A DNA stretch of 64,000 nucleotides from Peteryoungia ipomoeae (GCF_004912165.1 NZ_STGV01000005.1:186001-250000); one strand, 5' to 3'. Shown: positions 16,963 to 27,751, counted from the first letter of the stretch. Notes: generated by a model not told the origin, from the sequence alone. Translations and numbers: made by a program.

Positions 16963-18039
16963 ATGAAGGGCAGCCTGTTCACATCGACTTTTCTGCACGT
17001 CGTTGCCCTCGGGGCGACGCTGGTGACGCTTGGCGCGCCGGAAAAGCTTGAAGTGGCCAATATGGAATCACTTCCCGTCGACATCGTCCCCATCGAGGAA
17101 TTCACCCAGATCCAGAAGGGTGACAAGGACGCACCGATGGCGGAGAAATCCGCCCCCGTGCCGACTGAAAAGCCAAAGATTGCCGAGCCCGCAGAAAATA
17201 TTGGCGATAACGACGTCGACCTGAAGGCGCCGCCCACGCCAACGCAAAGACCGATCGAGCAGGAAGTCGCGGCAGCGCCGAAGTCCGTCGAGGCCCCCGT
17301 GCCGCCCAATGACGCCAAGCCGAACGAGGTGAAGGAGGTCGTGCCGGAGGAAACCGCACCGCCGCCGACGCCGGAAGCAAAGCCCGCCGAACCACCGCCA
17401 CCGGATGAAAAGCCGCCGGAGCCAGCGCCTGTCGAGGAAGCGGCTGCCGAGGAAATCCCGCTGCCGGAAAAGGCGCCGATCCCGGCCTCCCGGCCTGAAC
17501 CGGAGATTGCCAAGGCCGTAGAGAAGAAACCGGAGCCGAAGGCAACGCCGAAGCCGGATGCGAAGAAGGCCGAGAAAAAGCAGGAGACTGCTTCGGCCAA
17601 GAAGCAGATGGAAAGCGATTTCAACGCCGATGAAGTCGCCGCCCTATTGAACAAGACCGAGGCCTCTGGCGGGGGTGCAAAGCGCTCGACCGATCAGGCA
17701 GCCCTTGGCGGTCGCACGGATACCGGCGGCTCGACGCTCAGCCAGAGCGAACTCGATGCCCTGCGCGGCATCATCCAGAACAACTGGCTGATCACGCCGG
17801 GCATGGCCGATGCACAGGATGTCCGTATTCGCGTCACATTCCGGCTTGATGAAAATGGTGCGCTGATTGGCGAGCCCGAAGCAACAGCCTCTGGCGGTTC
17901 TCCAACCGCACAACAGGTTCTCATGAGCGGCGCCGTTCGTGCCGTTCGCAAGTCTGCCCCGTTCAGCAATCTGCCACGGGACAAATACGATGCCTGGTCC
18001 GAAGTTATCGTCAACTTCGACCCCAGTGAATTGATGTAA
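16963..18039 (+). CDS. tolA: Tol-Pal system spanning protein TolA
   Basis: TolA connects inner and outer membranes. The 358-residue product has an N-terminal helix with the SxxxH-like pattern (SLFTSTFLHVVALGATLVTL), then a long Pro/Glu/Lys/Ala-rich periplasmic stalk (residues ~60-230), and a TonB/TolA-like C-terminal domain (from LSQSELDALRGIIQNNWL to EVIVNFDPSELM). Upstream open frame overlaps tolR and is rejected. The stalk is proline-rich rather than the alanine/lysine helix of E. coli TolA. Confidence 0.95.
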   Translation: MKGSLFTSTFLHVVALGATLVTLGAPEKLEVANMESLPVDIVPIEEFTQIQKGDKDAPMAEKSAPVPTEKPKIAEPAENIGDNDVDLKAPPTPTQRPIEQEVAAAPKSVEAPVPPNDAKPNEVKEVVPEETAPPPTPEAKPAEPPPPDEKPPEPAPVEEAAAEEIPLPEKAPIPASRPEPEIAKAVEKKPEPKATPKPDAKKAEKKQETASAKKQMESDFNADEVAALLNKTEASGGGAKRSTDQAALGGRTDTGGSTLSQSELDALRGIIQNNWLITPGMADAQDVRIRVTFRLDENGALIGEPEATASGGSPTAQQVLMSGAVRAVRKSAPFSNLPRDKYDAWSEVIVNFDPSELM

Positions 18040-18063
18040 GAGCTGCAAAAAGGCTTTGAAAGC

Positions 18064-19368
18064 ATGAAGAAACTTCTCCTCCGCCTGCTGCTGGTTTGCG
18101 CAGGCTTCGCCGGTGCGTTTGTCGCGCCAGCAAATGCCGCCGTCGAAATCAACATCAACAAGGGCAATGTTCAGCCTCTGCCGATCGCCGTCTCAGACTT
18201 CGTCTCCGCCGATGGCGTCGGCGCGCAGATCTCGCAGGTCATCGAGGCGAACCTCAAGCGTTCCGGTCTCTTCTCCCCGGTCAACCGCCAGGCCTTCATC
18301 GAAAAGATCAGCAATCCCGATCAGCCGCCGCGCTTCGACGACTGGAAGGTGCTGAAGGCCGAGGCACTCGTGGTCGGCCGCATCACCAAGGAAGCCGATG
18401 GCCGCCTGCGCGCCGAAGTGCGCCTGTGGGACGTCTTCGGCGGCCAGCAGATGCTCGGCCAGCAGTTCTATACCGACCCGCGCAACTGGCGCCGCGTCGC
18501 CCACATCATCTCAGATGCGATCTACGAGCGCATCACCGGTGAAAAGGGCTACTTCGATACGCGGATCGTCTTTGTTTCCGAAAGCGGCCCGAAGACCGAC
18601 CGCAAGCGCCAGCTGGCGATCATGGACCAGGACGGCGAAAATGTGCGCATGCTGACCAACAGCAACGACATCGTTCTGACCCCGCGATTCTCGCCGAGCC
18701 GGCAGGAAATCACCTACATGTCCTTCGAAGGCCAGCAGCCGCGCGTCTATCTGCTGCAGCTGGAAACCGGTGCACGTGAGGTCGTCGGCAACTTCCCGGG
18801 CATGACCTTTGCACCGCGCTTCTCGCCGGATGGCCAGCGCGTCATCATGAGCCTGCAGCAGGATGGCAATGCCAATATCTACACGATGGACCTGCGCTCG
18901 CGCACCACGACGCGCCTGACCAACACCGCAGCCATCGATACTTCGCCCTCCTACTCGCCGGACGGCAGCCAGATCGTCTTCGAAAGCGACCGTGGCGGCC
19001 GCCAGCAGCTCTATGTCATGGGTGCCGACGGCTCCGGCCAGCGCCGCATCTCGTTTGGCGACGGCTCCTACTCCACCCCGGTCTGGTCTCCGCGCGGCGA
19101 TCTGATTGCCTTCACCAAGCAGTCCGGCGGCAAGTTCTCGATCGGCGTCATGAAGACGGATGGATCGGGCGAGCGCATCCTGACCTCCGGCTTCCACAAC
19201 GAAGGCCCGACCTGGGCGCCGAACGGACGCGTTCTGATGTTCTTCCGTCAGAACGCAGGCGCCGGGGGTCCCCAGCTCTATTCGATCGATCTCACGGGTT
19301 ACAACGAGCTGGCGATCAAGACCCCCTCCTTCGGATCCGACCCGGCCTGGTCGCCGCTGATGGAATAG
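18064..19368 (+). CDS. tolB: Tol-Pal system beta-propeller protein TolB
   Basis: TolB is the periplasmic protein that links TolA and Pal. The 434-residue product has a signal peptide cleaved after APANA (residue ~25), an N-terminal alpha/beta domain, and a six-bladed propeller made of WD40-like PD40 repeats: [44 protein letters not shown] and similar. A strong terminator follows, so the tolQRAB transcript largely ends here. Confidence 0.97.
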   Translation: MKKLLLRLLLVCAGFAGAFVAPANAAVEININKGNVQPLPIAVSDFVSADGVGAQISQVIEANLKRSGLFSPVNRQAFIEKISNPDQPPRFDDWKVLKAEALVVGRITKEADGRLRAEVRLWDVFGGQQMLGQQFYTDPRNWRRVAHIISDAIYERITGEKGYFDTRIVFVSESGPKTDRKRQLAIMDQDGENVRMLTNSNDIVLTPRFSPSRQEITYMSFEGQQPRVYLLQLETGAREVVGNFPGMTFAPRFSPDGQRVIMSLQQDGNANIYTMDLRSRTTTRLTNTAAIDTSPSYSPDGSQIVFESDRGGRQQLYVMGADGSGQRRISFGDGSYSTPVWSPRGDLIAFTKQSGGKFSIGVMKTDGSGERILTSGFHNEGPTWAPNGRVLMFFRQNAGAGGPQLYSIDLTGYNELAIKTPSFGSDPAWSPLME

Positions 19369-19376
19369 TAAACCCT

Positions 19377-19405
19377 AAAAAGAGGCGCATTTGCGCCTCT
19401 TTTTT
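19377..19405 (+). terminator. terminator after tolB
   Basis: AAGAGGCGCA-tt-TGCGCCTCTT stem followed by a T-run, 11 bases past the tolB stop. It separates tolB from pal, which therefore needs its own promoter. Confidence 0.95.
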
Positions 19406-19536
19406 GCCTTGAAGCCCTTCCAATTCGCGGTTTCTGGCACAGATTTCATGGTTCGTTAACCATACTTGTTCGCAGCTGTTTAACTGCGATTGGTTATCCT
19501 CCGGCAACCTTAACCGAGAATTCAAGGAGACTGGCG

Positions 19537-20076
19537 ATGAGCCGTATCGACACCCCGGCCAAGAACCGTCTGCAGAAGCTGGCCACCAATCCCGCAATGG
19601 TCGCTCTGATGATGACGCTTGCCCTGGCGGGTTGCGCCAACAAGAAGAACCTGCCCAACAGCGCCGGCGAGCTTGGCCTTGGTGCCGGCGGTGCAGGTGC
19701 TGCCACTCCGGGCTCGACGCAGGACTTCACGGTCAATGTCGGCGACCGTATCTTCTTCGACACGGACTCCACCTCGATCCGCGCCGACGCCGCTCAGACG
19801 CTTGACCGTCAGGCCCAGTGGCTGGCCCGCTACCCCAACTACGCGATCACGATCGAAGGCCATGCCGACGAACGCGGCACCCGCGAATACAACCTTGCCC
19901 TCGGTGCACGCCGTGCGGCCGCAACCCGCGACTACCTCGCCCAGCGTGGCGTCCCGGCCCAGCGCATGAAGACGATCTCCTACGGCAAGGAACGTCCGGT
20001 CGCAGTCTGCGACGACATCTCCTGCTGGTCGCAGAACCGTCGCGCTGTAACGGTTCTCGGCGGCGCTGGCATGTAA
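19537..20076 (+). CDS. pal: peptidoglycan-associated lipoprotein Pal
   Basis: Pal is an outer-membrane lipoprotein that binds peptidoglycan and TolB. The 179-residue product has a lipobox LALAGC (lipidated Cys at 33) after an extended hydrophilic start and hydrophobic segment, and a C-terminal OmpA-like domain with FFDTDSTSIRADA, IEGHADERGTREYN and the LGARRA peptidoglycan-binding pattern. It lies between two strong terminators, so it forms a separate transcription unit. Confidence 0.97.
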   Translation: MSRIDTPAKNRLQKLATNPAMVALMMTLALAGCANKKNLPNSAGELGLGAGGAGAATPGSTQDFTVNVGDRIFFDTDSTSIRADAAQTLDRQAQWLARYPNYAITIEGHADERGTREYNLALGARRAAATRDYLAQRGVPAQRMKTISYGKERPVAVCDDISCWSQNRRAVTVLGGAGM

Positions 20077-20100
20077 TCCTGTCGCCATCACAGTTCGGTG

Positions 20101-20130
20101 AAAGGCGTCGCGCGTGTGGCGCCTTTTTCT
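20101..20130 (+). terminator. terminator after pal
   Basis: AAAGGCGTCGC-gcgt-GTGGCGCCTTT stem with a G:U pair, followed by TTCTTTT, 25 bases after the pal stop. Confidence 0.93.
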
Positions 20131-20234
20131 TTTCACCTTACTTTGGTCGAACTCGATTGCTTTTTGACCGTAATTGGAAAAACTCCTGTCTTGCGCCGCT
20201 TGGGCGCCACCATTGCGAATACAGGAAAAGGAAC

Positions 20235-21215
20235 ATGAAAAAACTAGTGATGGCCGCACTGCTAGCGTCGGCCACCCTGGCAGGGACCGGGAGCGGTGCT
20301 GCTGCTTTTCAGCTGTTTCCGGGTCTGAACCGGAACCAGGAGGCCCCTGCCCCACGGGCTGAGCCCCGCGCCGAAGTGCAGATGGCCCAGGTTGCCGATC
20401 CGACAATGCGCGTTCAGCAACTGGAAGAAGAGATCCGCAATCTGAATGGCCGGATCGAAGAAATGAGCTTCCAGCTTCTCCAGATGCAGGAACAGATCCG
20501 CAAGCAGCAGGAAGATAATGAATTCCGCTTCCAGGATCTGGAAAAGAAGAGCGGCGCTGTGACAACGCCGAGGAGCGCTGGCCAGAACCAGGACTCTGTC
20601 GCCGAAGTCATTACCGATGCACCCAACGCCGGCGACACCGCCGGCGCTTCGGCTTCGTCGACCGCAGCGCCTGGCGAACAGACCCTCGGTTCGATTGGCC
20701 TGAATGCGGATGGCCTGCCGGAGACGGCAACGCTGAATGGCGACCCTGGCGCCAATTCCGCAGCTCTTCCGGGCGTTGATACCGGCACCGGCCTTCCCCC
20801 CGCCCCGCAGCAGAACCAGACCGCCTCGCTCGGCTCCGAGGAGGATGTCTACCAGATCGCCTATGCGCACGTTCTCTCCGGAGACTATGCGCTCGCCGAA
20901 AGCGAATTTCGCGATTTCATCCAGGCATACCCGAGCAGCACGAAGGTCGCAGACGCCAATTTCTGGCTGGGCGAATCGCTCTATGCCCAAGGCAATTTCA
21001 ATGATGCCGCCAAGACGTTCCTGAACGCGCATCAGACTTATGGCAGCTCTCCGAAAGCGCCTGAAATGCTGCTGAAGCTCGGCATGTCGCTCGCAGCGCT
21101 CGATAACAATGAGACGGCCTGCGCGACGCTGCGCGAAGTTCCGAAGCGCTACCCCAAGGCCTCGCGCGCGGTCGTTGCCAAGGTGGCCAGCGAACAGAAG
21201 CGGCTGGGCTGCTGA
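20235..21215 (+). CDS. cpoB: cell division coordinator CpoB (YbgF)
   Basis: CpoB couples the Tol-Pal machine to septal peptidoglycan synthesis. The 326-residue product has a signal peptide ending near residue 24 (GSGAAA), a coiled-coil trimerisation segment (residues ~55-105, LEEEIRNLNGRIEEMSFQLL), a Ser/Ala/Gly/Asp linker, and a C-terminal TPR domain starting at DVYQIAYAHVLSGDYALAE. ATG 20235 follows AGGAAAAGG. A long upstream frame overlapping pal is spurious. The stop overlaps the tilS start. Confidence 0.95.
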   Translation: MKKLVMAALLASATLAGTGSGAAAFQLFPGLNRNQEAPAPRAEPRAEVQMAQVADPTMRVQQLEEEIRNLNGRIEEMSFQLLQMQEQIRKQQEDNEFRFQDLEKKSGAVTTPRSAGQNQDSVAEVITDAPNAGDTAGASASSTAAPGEQTLGSIGLNADGLPETATLNGDPGANSAALPGVDTGTGLPPAPQQNQTASLGSEEDVYQIAYAHVLSGDYALAESEFRDFIQAYPSSTKVADANFWLGESLYAQGNFNDAAKTFLNAHQTYGSSPKAPEMLLKLGMSLAALDNNETACATLREVPKRYPKASRAVVAKVASEQKRLGC

Positions 21216-22561
21216 TGACACTCCCGGCCGCATTCCCGGCCACGCCTGCCGAAATGTCCCTCGACGCGGCAATTCCTGCATTTCTCGCATCTCTCAAGGC
21301 GCCGACAACGCTACTGGTTGCAGTCTCCGGCGGCAGCGATTCGATTGGGCTGCTCAGCAGCCTGCATGACCACCTCCAGGCGGATACCCGTGGCCATCGG
21401 CTTTTGGCGGCAACCGTCGATCACCAGCTCCGGCGTGAGTCCTGCGATGAGGCGAACTGGGTCCGTGCGTTCTGCGCGCAGCGCAACATTCCGCACCAGG
21501 TTTTGACCTGGACCTCTGAGAAACCAAAGACGGGCCTCCCGGCCGCCGCACGCGAAGCACGCTACCGACTGCTGGCACAAGCAGCCGACAGCCTGGGAGC
21601 AACCGCCATCGTCACCGGCCACACACTCGACGACCAGCTTGAAACCGTCGGCATGCGCATGGCGCGAACCGAAGGTGCAGGCGCCCCCGGACTTGCGGGC
21701 ATGGCTCCAGCGACACTCTACGAGCGGCGCCACTGGATCCTGCGACCGCTCTTATCCGTGCGGCGCCAAGCCATTCGCGATGCGCTCATCAGCAGAAACC
21801 TCGTCTGGATCGACGATCCGAGCAACGAGGACCGCCGCTATGAGCGGGTACGGGTACGGCAATCGCAGTCCTCTGTCGATCTTCAGAGCTTAACGGAGGC
21901 CGGCTGCTTACGCGCGGAGCGATCAGAGGCCGCCGCACGCTGGATCGACGCAAACGCGGAGCGGATCGCCGATATCGTCCTGCGCATCGACCTGGCCAAA
22001 GCGATCGAGTTCCCGGCCAGCACATCACCATGGGGACACGACAGCGCCGAAGCCGCGGCGCTATCGGCACTCGCTGCAATTGTTGGCGGCAAGTCCTTTC
22101 GCCCTGCCAATGAGGCTTTGACCAGGCTTCTCGACCAGTTGGCCGAAGGTCGTAATTTCCGCATGACCTTGTCCGGCACCCTGTTCGTCCGCCGCAGGTC
22201 AGAGCTGTTTCTGACGCGCGAAAGGCGCGGTCTTTTGCCGCTGTCTTTGCCTGCGCACAGCGAACGCATCTGGGATGGTCGGTATTTCTTTCACAATCTA
22301 ACCTCTGAGGATTTGCAGATCGCACCCGGAGGTGAGGCTAAGATCGCGCCTGAGATCCCAGGCACGATAGCAGCCGCCATGCGACAGAATAGACCGCAAA
22401 TTCAGACACTTGGGACAGAATCCGAAAGGCGGTCGTCCGCCGTGCACGGACGCTTCCACCTCGCATTGATCGATCACATCCTGCCCGGCTTCGACCTGCC
22501 GCTCGCACAAGCGCTCGACCGACTCTTTGACCGCGAGGCGACCCCCTTCTGCCCAATTTAG
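21215..22561 (+). CDS. tilS: tRNA(Ile)-lysidine synthetase
   Basis: TilS modifies C34 of tRNA-Ile(CAU) to lysidine, changing codon recognition to AUA, and is essential. The 448-residue protein has the PP-loop SGGSDS (residues 38-43), the second motif HTLDDQLETVGMRM (~132), and IDDPSNEDRRYERVRVR (~196). The C-terminal lysyl-tRNA-synthetase-like domain is short, as usual in alphaproteobacteria. The start ATG shares one base with the cpoB stop (TGATG). Confidence 0.95.
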   Translation: MTLPAAFPATPAEMSLDAAIPAFLASLKAPTTLLVAVSGGSDSIGLLSSLHDHLQADTRGHRLLAATVDHQLRRESCDEANWVRAFCAQRNIPHQVLTWTSEKPKTGLPAAAREARYRLLAQAADSLGATAIVTGHTLDDQLETVGMRMARTEGAGAPGLAGMAPATLYERRHWILRPLLSVRRQAIRDALISRNLVWIDDPSNEDRRYERVRVRQSQSSVDLQSLTEAGCLRAERSEAAARWIDANAERIADIVLRIDLAKAIEFPASTSPWGHDSAEAAALSALAAIVGGKSFRPANEALTRLLDQLAEGRNFRMTLSGTLFVRRRSELFLTRERRGLLPLSLPAHSERIWDGRYFFHNLTSEDLQIAPGGEAKIAPEIPGTIAAAMRQNRPQIQTLGTESERRSSAVHGRFHLALIDHILPGFDLPLAQALDRLFDREATPFCPI

Positions 22562-22681
22562 GAGTTATTGACGGAAAACGCGCTCGGAGGACCGGTTTGC
22601 CTTGGCAATCGGGTGCTGCGCTCCTATGTTACAGGGTAATTCTGCGGGCTTGGTCCCGCCTACAGGTGTTCGGGGAGTTCA

Positions 22682-24616
22682 ATGAACCCAAATTTTCGGA
22701 ATTTCGCGCTCTGGGCGATCATCGCCCTCTTGCTGATCGCTTTGTTCAGCATGTTCCAGACGTCGCCGTCTCAGACGAGCTCGCGCGAGATCCCCTATTC
22801 GCAGTTCCTCCGGGAAGTGGATTCGGGCCGCGTGCGTGATGTGACCGTCACGGGCAACCGCGTTCTTGGAACCTATGTCGAAAACGGCACTGCCTTCCAG
22901 ACCTATGCGCCCGTCATCGACGACAACCTCCTGAACAAGCTTCAGGAACGCAACGTCATGATCGTCGCGCGTCCGGAAACCGATGGTTCCTCCGGCTTCC
23001 TGAGCTATATCGGCACCCTGCTGCCGATGCTGATCATTCTCGGCGTCTGGCTGTTTTTCATGCGCCAGATGCAGGGCGGCGGACGGGGCGGTGCCATGGG
23101 CTTCGGCAAGTCCAAGGCCAAGCTCCTGACGGAAGCGCATGGCCGCGTGACCTTTGACGACGTCGCCGGCGTCGACGAAGCCAAGCAGGACCTCGAAGAA
23201 ATCGTCGAATTCCTGCGCGATCCGCAGAAGTTTCAGCGTCTCGGCGGCAAGATCCCGCGTGGCGTTCTGCTCGTCGGCCCTCCGGGCACGGGTAAGACGC
23301 TGCTCGCCCGCTCGGTTGCCGGCGAAGCCAACGTGCCCTTCTTCACCATTTCCGGTTCGGACTTCGTTGAAATGTTCGTCGGCGTGGGCGCAAGCCGCGT
23401 GCGCGACATGTTCGAGCAGGCGAAGAAGAATGCCCCTTGCATCATCTTCATCGACGAAATCGATGCTGTCGGTCGTCACCGTGGCGCCGGCCTCGGCGGC
23501 GGCAATGACGAGCGCGAACAGACGCTGAACCAGCTGCTCGTGGAGATGGATGGCTTCGAGGCGAACGAAGGCATCATCCTGATCGCCGCGACCAACCGTC
23601 CCGACGTTCTCGACCCCGCCCTGCTGCGTCCGGGCCGTTTCGACCGCCAGGTCGTGGTTCCGAACCCCGACATCGTCGGCCGCGAGCGCATCCTCAAGGT
23701 GCATGCCCGCAACGTTCCGCTGGCGCCGAATGTCGATCTCAAGGTTCTTGCTCGCGGCACGCCAGGTTTCTCCGGTGCCGACCTGATGAACCTTGTCAAT
23801 GAAGCTGCCCTGATGGCGGCCCGCCGCAACAAGCGCGTCGTCACCATGGCGGAATTCGAAGATGCCAAGGACAAGATCATGATGGGTGCGGAACGCCGCA
23901 CGACCGCCATGACCGAAGCCGAAAAGAAGCTGACGGCCTATCACGAGGCAGGCCACGCCATCACGGCCTTGCAGGTGCCTGTCGCCGACCCGCTGCACAA
24001 GGCCACCATCATTCCGCGTGGTCGCGCACTCGGCATGGTCATGCAGCTGCCCGAGGGCGACCGCTATTCCATGAGCTACAAATGGATGGTCTCGCGCCTC
24101 GTCATCATGATGGGCGGCCGCGTGGCGGAAGAGCTGACATTCGGCAAGGAAAACATCACCTCCGGCGCCTCCTCGGATATCGAGCAGGCCACCAAGCTGG
24201 CCCGCGCCATGGTCACCCAGTGGGGCTTCTCCGACGTGCTCGGACAGGTGGCTTACGGCGAGAACCAGCAGGAAGTATTCCTCGGTCACTCCGTTTCGCA
24301 GTCGAAGAACGTATCCGAATCGACCGCCCAGAAGATCGACACGGAAGTTCGCCGTCTGATCGACGAAGCCTATACAGAGGCCCGCCGTATCCTGACCGAG
24401 CATCACGATGCTTTCGTCGCCATCGCGGAAGGCCTGCTGGAGTATGAGACACTGACTGGCGAGGAGATCAAGGCCTTGATCCGTGGTGAGAAGCCATCGC
24501 GCGACAGTGGCGACGACAGCACGCCAAGCCGCGGTTCGGCAGTGCCGTCAGCCGGTCGCAAGGATGCACCGAAGGGCGGCGAGGCCGAAGGCGGCCTGGA
24601 GCCACAGCCTCACTGA
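22682..24616 (+). CDS. ftsH: ATP-dependent zinc metalloprotease FtsH
   Basis: FtsH is the membrane-anchored AAA+ protease that degrades misfolded membrane proteins and regulatory proteins. The 644-residue protein has two membrane helices (residues ~5-24 and ~105-124) flanking a periplasmic domain, Walker A GPPGTGKT near residue 199, Walker [12 protein letters not shown], the second region of homology [19 protein letters not shown], and the zinc site HEAGH near 421. GTTCGGGGAG precedes the ATG. A strong terminator follows. Confidence 0.98.
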   Translation: MNPNFRNFALWAIIALLLIALFSMFQTSPSQTSSREIPYSQFLREVDSGRVRDVTVTGNRVLGTYVENGTAFQTYAPVIDDNLLNKLQERNVMIVARPETDGSSGFLSYIGTLLPMLIILGVWLFFMRQMQGGGRGGAMGFGKSKAKLLTEAHGRVTFDDVAGVDEAKQDLEEIVEFLRDPQKFQRLGGKIPRGVLLVGPPGTGKTLLARSVAGEANVPFFTISGSDFVEMFVGVGASRVRDMFEQAKKNAPCIIFIDEIDAVGRHRGAGLGGGNDEREQTLNQLLVEMDGFEANEGIILIAATNRPDVLDPALLRPGRFDRQVVVPNPDIVGRERILKVHARNVPLAPNVDLKVLARGTPGFSGADLMNLVNEAALMAARRNKRVVTMAEFEDAKDKIMMGAERRTTAMTEAEKKLTAYHEAGHAITALQVPVADPLHKATIIPRGRALGMVMQLPEGDRYSMSYKWMVSRLVIMMGGRVAEELTFGKENITSGASSDIEQATKLARAMVTQWGFSDVLGQVAYGENQQEVFLGHSVSQSKNVSESTAQKIDTEVRRLIDEAYTEARRILTEHHDAFVAIAEGLLEYETLTGEEIKALIRGEKPSRDSGDDSTPSRGSAVPSAGRKDAPKGGEAEGGLEPQPH

Positions 24617-24636
24617 TCGGAACATGCAGACGAGTA

Positions 24637-24667
24637 GCAAGGGCCACCCACCGGGTGGCCCTTTTGC
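24637..24667 (+). terminator. terminator after ftsH
   Basis: AAGGGCCACCC-acc-GGGTGGCCCTT stem followed by TTGC, starting 21 bases after the ftsH stop. Confidence 0.92.
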
Positions 24668-24862
24668 TTTCCGGCAAACTGCCAGCCTTTCATGTGCAAG
24701 CGCGCACATTCGGTAACGCCGTGTAATCGGTTTTAGTGCTATTTTACGTGTTCTTTCCTCTGTTCTGTGGCATGAGCAGCCCATCAAGGTCCTCACGCGC
24801 GATTGATCGTTTACGGCGACGGCTCGCAGCGGCGAGGCAGACAGGACCCAAAGGAACATCTG

Positions 24863-26218
24863 ATGACACGTCGTTATTTTGGCACGGACGGCATTCGCGG
24901 CCTTTCCAACCGTTTTCCGATGACCCCTGACCTCGCGATGCGCGTCGGCATCGCTGCCGGCACCCTCTTTCGCCGCGGCGGTCACCGCCACCGTGTCGTG
25001 ATTGGCAAGGACACGCGCCTTTCCGGCTACATGCTGGAAAACGCTATGGTCGCCGGCTTCACGGCTGCAGGCCTCGACGCTTTCGTCCTCGGCCCCATCC
25101 CGACTCCCGCCGTTGCCATGCTGACCCGTTCGCTGCGCTGCGATCTCGGCGTCATGATCTCCGCCTCGCACAATCCCTTTGCTGACAACGGCATCAAGCT
25201 GTTTGGCCCTGACGGGTACAAGCTTTCCGACGAGCTTGAGCTGCAGATCGAGGATCTCCTTGAAAAGGACATCTACGGCCAGCTCGCCTCCCCCAACGAC
25301 ATCGGCCGCGCCAAGCGCATTGACGGCGTGCATGACCGCTATGTCGAGTTCGCCAAGCGTACCCTGCCCCGTGACGTGACCCTGCACGGCCTTCGGGTCG
25401 CCATCGATTGTGCCAATGGTGCCGCGTACAAGGTGGCGCCCGCGGCCCTCTGGGAACTGGGTGCGGAGGTCATCACCATCGGCAACGAACCGAACGGCAC
25501 CAACATCAATCTGGAATGCGGCTCGCCCCATCCCGACGCGCTGCAGAAAAAGGTCCACGAGGTGCGTGCGGATATCGGCATCGCACTCGATGGCGATGCC
25601 GACCGTGTCATCATCGTCGACGAAAACGGCAAGGTGATCGATGGCGACCAGCTGATGGCCGTGATCGCCGAAACCTGGGCACAGGACCAGCTGCTGCGCG
25701 GCGGCGGCATTGTCGCGACCATCATGTCCAATCTCGGCCTGGAACGCTTCCTCGGTGAAAAGGGCCTGACGCTTGCCCGCACCAAGGTTGGCGACCGCTA
25801 TGTGGTTGAACACATGCGTGCCCATGACTTCAACATTGGTGGCGAACAGTCCGGCCATATCGTGATGTCCGATCATGGCACTACTGGTGACGGCCTCGTG
25901 GCCGCCCTGCAGATCCTGGCGGCCGTCAAGCGCACCGGCAAGACGGTCAGCGAGTTGTGCAACCGGTTTGAACCTGTGCCGCAGCTCCTGCGCAATGTTC
26001 GCTTCTCCGGCGGCAAGCCACTGGAAGATGCCACTGTCGTGCAGGCAATCGCATCCGCCGAAGCCGAGCTTGCCCGAAATGGTCGCCTCGTCATCCGCCC
26101 CTCCGGCACCGAGCCTTTGATTCGCGTCATGGCGGAAGGCGATGACCGCGAACAGGTTGAGCGCATCGTCAATGAACTGGTGGATGTCATCGGCAGCGTC
26201 CGCAGCGCTGCCGCCTGA
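24863..26218 (+). CDS. glmM: phosphoglucosamine mutase
   Basis: GlmM interconverts glucosamine-6-phosphate and glucosamine-1-phosphate for UDP-GlcNAc, feeding peptidoglycan and LPS. The 451-residue protein starts [16 protein letters not shown], and has the phosphorylated serine S102 in MISASHNP, the metal loop [13 protein letters not shown], the sugar loop GGEQSGH, and the phosphate loop [15 protein letters not shown] 24863 with AAAGGAACATCTG upstream is the standard start; a frame from 24803 is rejected. ftsH-glmM adjacency is common in proteobacteria. Confidence 0.98.
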   Translation: MTRRYFGTDGIRGLSNRFPMTPDLAMRVGIAAGTLFRRGGHRHRVVIGKDTRLSGYMLENAMVAGFTAAGLDAFVLGPIPTPAVAMLTRSLRCDLGVMISASHNPFADNGIKLFGPDGYKLSDELELQIEDLLEKDIYGQLASPNDIGRAKRIDGVHDRYVEFAKRTLPRDVTLHGLRVAIDCANGAAYKVAPAALWELGAEVITIGNEPNGTNINLECGSPHPDALQKKVHEVRADIGIALDGDADRVIIVDENGKVIDGDQLMAVIAETWAQDQLLRGGGIVATIMSNLGLERFLGEKGLTLARTKVGDRYVVEHMRAHDFNIGGEQSGHIVMSDHGTTGDGLVAALQILAAVKRTGKTVSELCNRFEPVPQLLRNVRFSGGKPLEDATVVQAIASAEAELARNGRLVIRPSGTEPLIRVMAEGDDREQVERIVNELVDVIGSVRSAAA

Positions 26219-26248
26219 CAACCGTCAACGGTCCGAAAAAGTTGCCTT

Positions 26249-26275
26249 GGGGTCGGTCACAACCGGCCCCTTTTT
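26249..26275 (+). terminator. terminator after glmM
   Basis: GGGGTCGGT-caca-ACCGGCCCC stem (one G:U pair) directly followed by TTTTT, 31 bases after the glmM stop. Confidence 0.95.
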
Positions 26276-26318
26276 CTGTGGCATGACATACCCTCTCACG
26301 ACGTCTACGGCGCACACA

Positions 26319-26347
26319 AAAATGCCCGGTCTCTTGCGAGACCGGGC
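26319..26347 (-). terminator. terminator of the FabMG-like gene
   Basis: Minus-strand stem GCCCGGTCTC-gcaa-GAGACCGGGC followed by ATTTTTG, about 60 bases after the stop codon of the convergent gene. Confidence 0.93.
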
Positions 26348-26407
26348 TTCGACTTTTGGAGGTCGAGTCGAAATCAGAATGTGTGCCGTCACCAGCGCCT
26401 ATCGCCG

Positions 26408-27751
26408 TCAGGCAACCTTGCGACCGGACGCCTCGTCCGCGTGCAAGGCATTGAGCTTGCGCGCAACGATGTCGTGGTTCAGCCACTGCACCGGACCGAT
26501 CGGATCGGAGGATTCGGCAAAAATCAGCTTGCCTGTCGCTTCCACCACAAGCGTGCTCAGATGGTCAGAAATCAATGCCTTGGCATCGCGGTGCATCTGC
26601 GAGATCTCGTTGGAGGTACCGATGGTCAGATCCGCCTGATCCTGGCTATTGGCCTTCGGCCACGCGGAGAAATCGTAGAACGGACCCATCACAGGGCTCT
26701 GCTGCATGGCGCGGATCTTGGCGAACACGTCGTCGAGCGTATTGCCGTCGGAAAGCAGCTTCTCACAAGCCTTCCACTGCGACTCTGCCCAGGCACCACC
26801 CTCTTCCTTGCGCAGTGCAAGCAGAAGCGGCAGCAGCGGCAGTTCGATGCCGGTGAAGACGTCGGAGGAATTGGTGCGGATTTCCGGGCAGTTGTAGACC
26901 GAAGCCTTGATGCCCTTGTCCCAGGCCTGACGCGCGATGTTCTCGAGCAGCATCTTGGCATAGCCCTGGGTGTAGTTTGTGTAGGTCTGCCAGCGATACT
27001 CGCCGTCGATCAGGACCGCCGTGCCGTGATAACCGTAAGCGGTGTAACGAACCTTGCCGCCCGATCCCTCGATCCGGTTGCGGATCCGGGCGGTGCCTTC
27101 GATCAGATGCTGGAACGTCCGGGCGGAAACCTCGTCGAAATTCTGCAGGATCAGCTTGCCGAGATCGCTGTCGAGCAGTGTCTGCGACGACATGTGGCGC
27201 TTGCCGCTCCCCTTGTAGACACGGTTGGCGATGACCAGGAAGACCTTCGCCTTCGGGATGCCGCCAGCCATGGTGTGGGCGAAGAACACGTTCTTGCCGT
27301 CGCTGATCATGCCATCGAGAATGCCCATGACTTCCGACAGCGCGCCGACGAAGCGCTCGGTACCGGCCTGGCGGCACTTTTCGATGTAATCCCAGTCGAG
27401 TTTCTCATCCTGCCAGTTTTCCAGCGTCAGCTTGGCGAGAAGGTCGGTCGGCGTCGGGCCACCATCGGGCGAATCGAGATCGAAGCCGGCCATCAGCGGC
27501 ACGTTGATGATCTTGCCGCCGAGACGCGATTCGGCTTCCGAAAGTTCTTCCGGCGTCAGAGGGCGAAGAGCGTTGTTCTCGTCGCGCCGTCCAACCGTGA
27601 TGCCGATGATTTCCATGCCGGTGCGGCGCGCCTCATCAATCAGGCCCGTGGCGTAGCCGCGGCCAAAAAGTTCGCCAAAGAGAACAAAAACGTCACCTTT
27701 GCGAAAGACGGTGTTTTCCGAAAGACGATCAACAGCGACCAGGTTTTCCAT
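26408..27751 (-). CDS. enoyl-ACP reductase FabMG-family protein (candidate)
   Basis: A 447-residue cytosolic protein with no signal peptide or membrane helix. The N-terminus (DVFVLFGELFGRGYATGLIDEARRTGMEIIGITVGRR) looks like a Rossmann beta-alpha-beta unit with an altered glycine motif; later come FFAHTMAGGIPKAKVFL, YTAYGYHGTAVLIDG and TNYTQGYAK, which provide tyrosine and lysine candidates for SDR-like chemistry. From memory this sequence type is annotated as the FabMG enoyl-ACP reductase family, which reduces the double bond in the last step of fatty-acid elongation; I cannot confirm by search. ATG 27751 is preferred over GTG 27760 because GAAGAG is then correctly spaced. It is monocistronic with its own terminator. 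Confidence 0.6.
   Translation of the reverse strand: MENLVAVDRLSENTVFRKGDVFVLFGELFGRGYATGLIDEARRTGMEIIGITVGRRDENNALRPLTPEELSEAESRLGGKIINVPLMAGFDLDSPDGGPTPTDLLAKLTLENWQDEKLDWDYIEKCRQAGTERFVGALSEVMGILDGMISDGKNVFFAHTMAGGIPKAKVFLVIANRVYKGSGKRHMSSQTLLDSDLGKLILQNFDEVSARTFQHLIEGTARIRNRIEGSGGKVRYTAYGYHGTAVLIDGEYRWQTYTNYTQGYAKMLLENIARQAWDKGIKASVYNCPEIRTNSSDVFTGIELPLLPLLLALRKEEGGAWAESQWKACEKLLSDGNTLDDVFAKIRAMQQSPVMGPFYDFSAWPKANSQDQADLTIGTSNEISQMHRDAKALISDHLSTLVVEATGKLIFAESSDPIGPVQWLNHDIVARKLNALHADEASGRKVA

Noticed and set aside
26408-27751. Phosphoenolpyruvate carboxykinase (pckA)
   Set aside because: The length is too short and there is no kinase P-loop motif.
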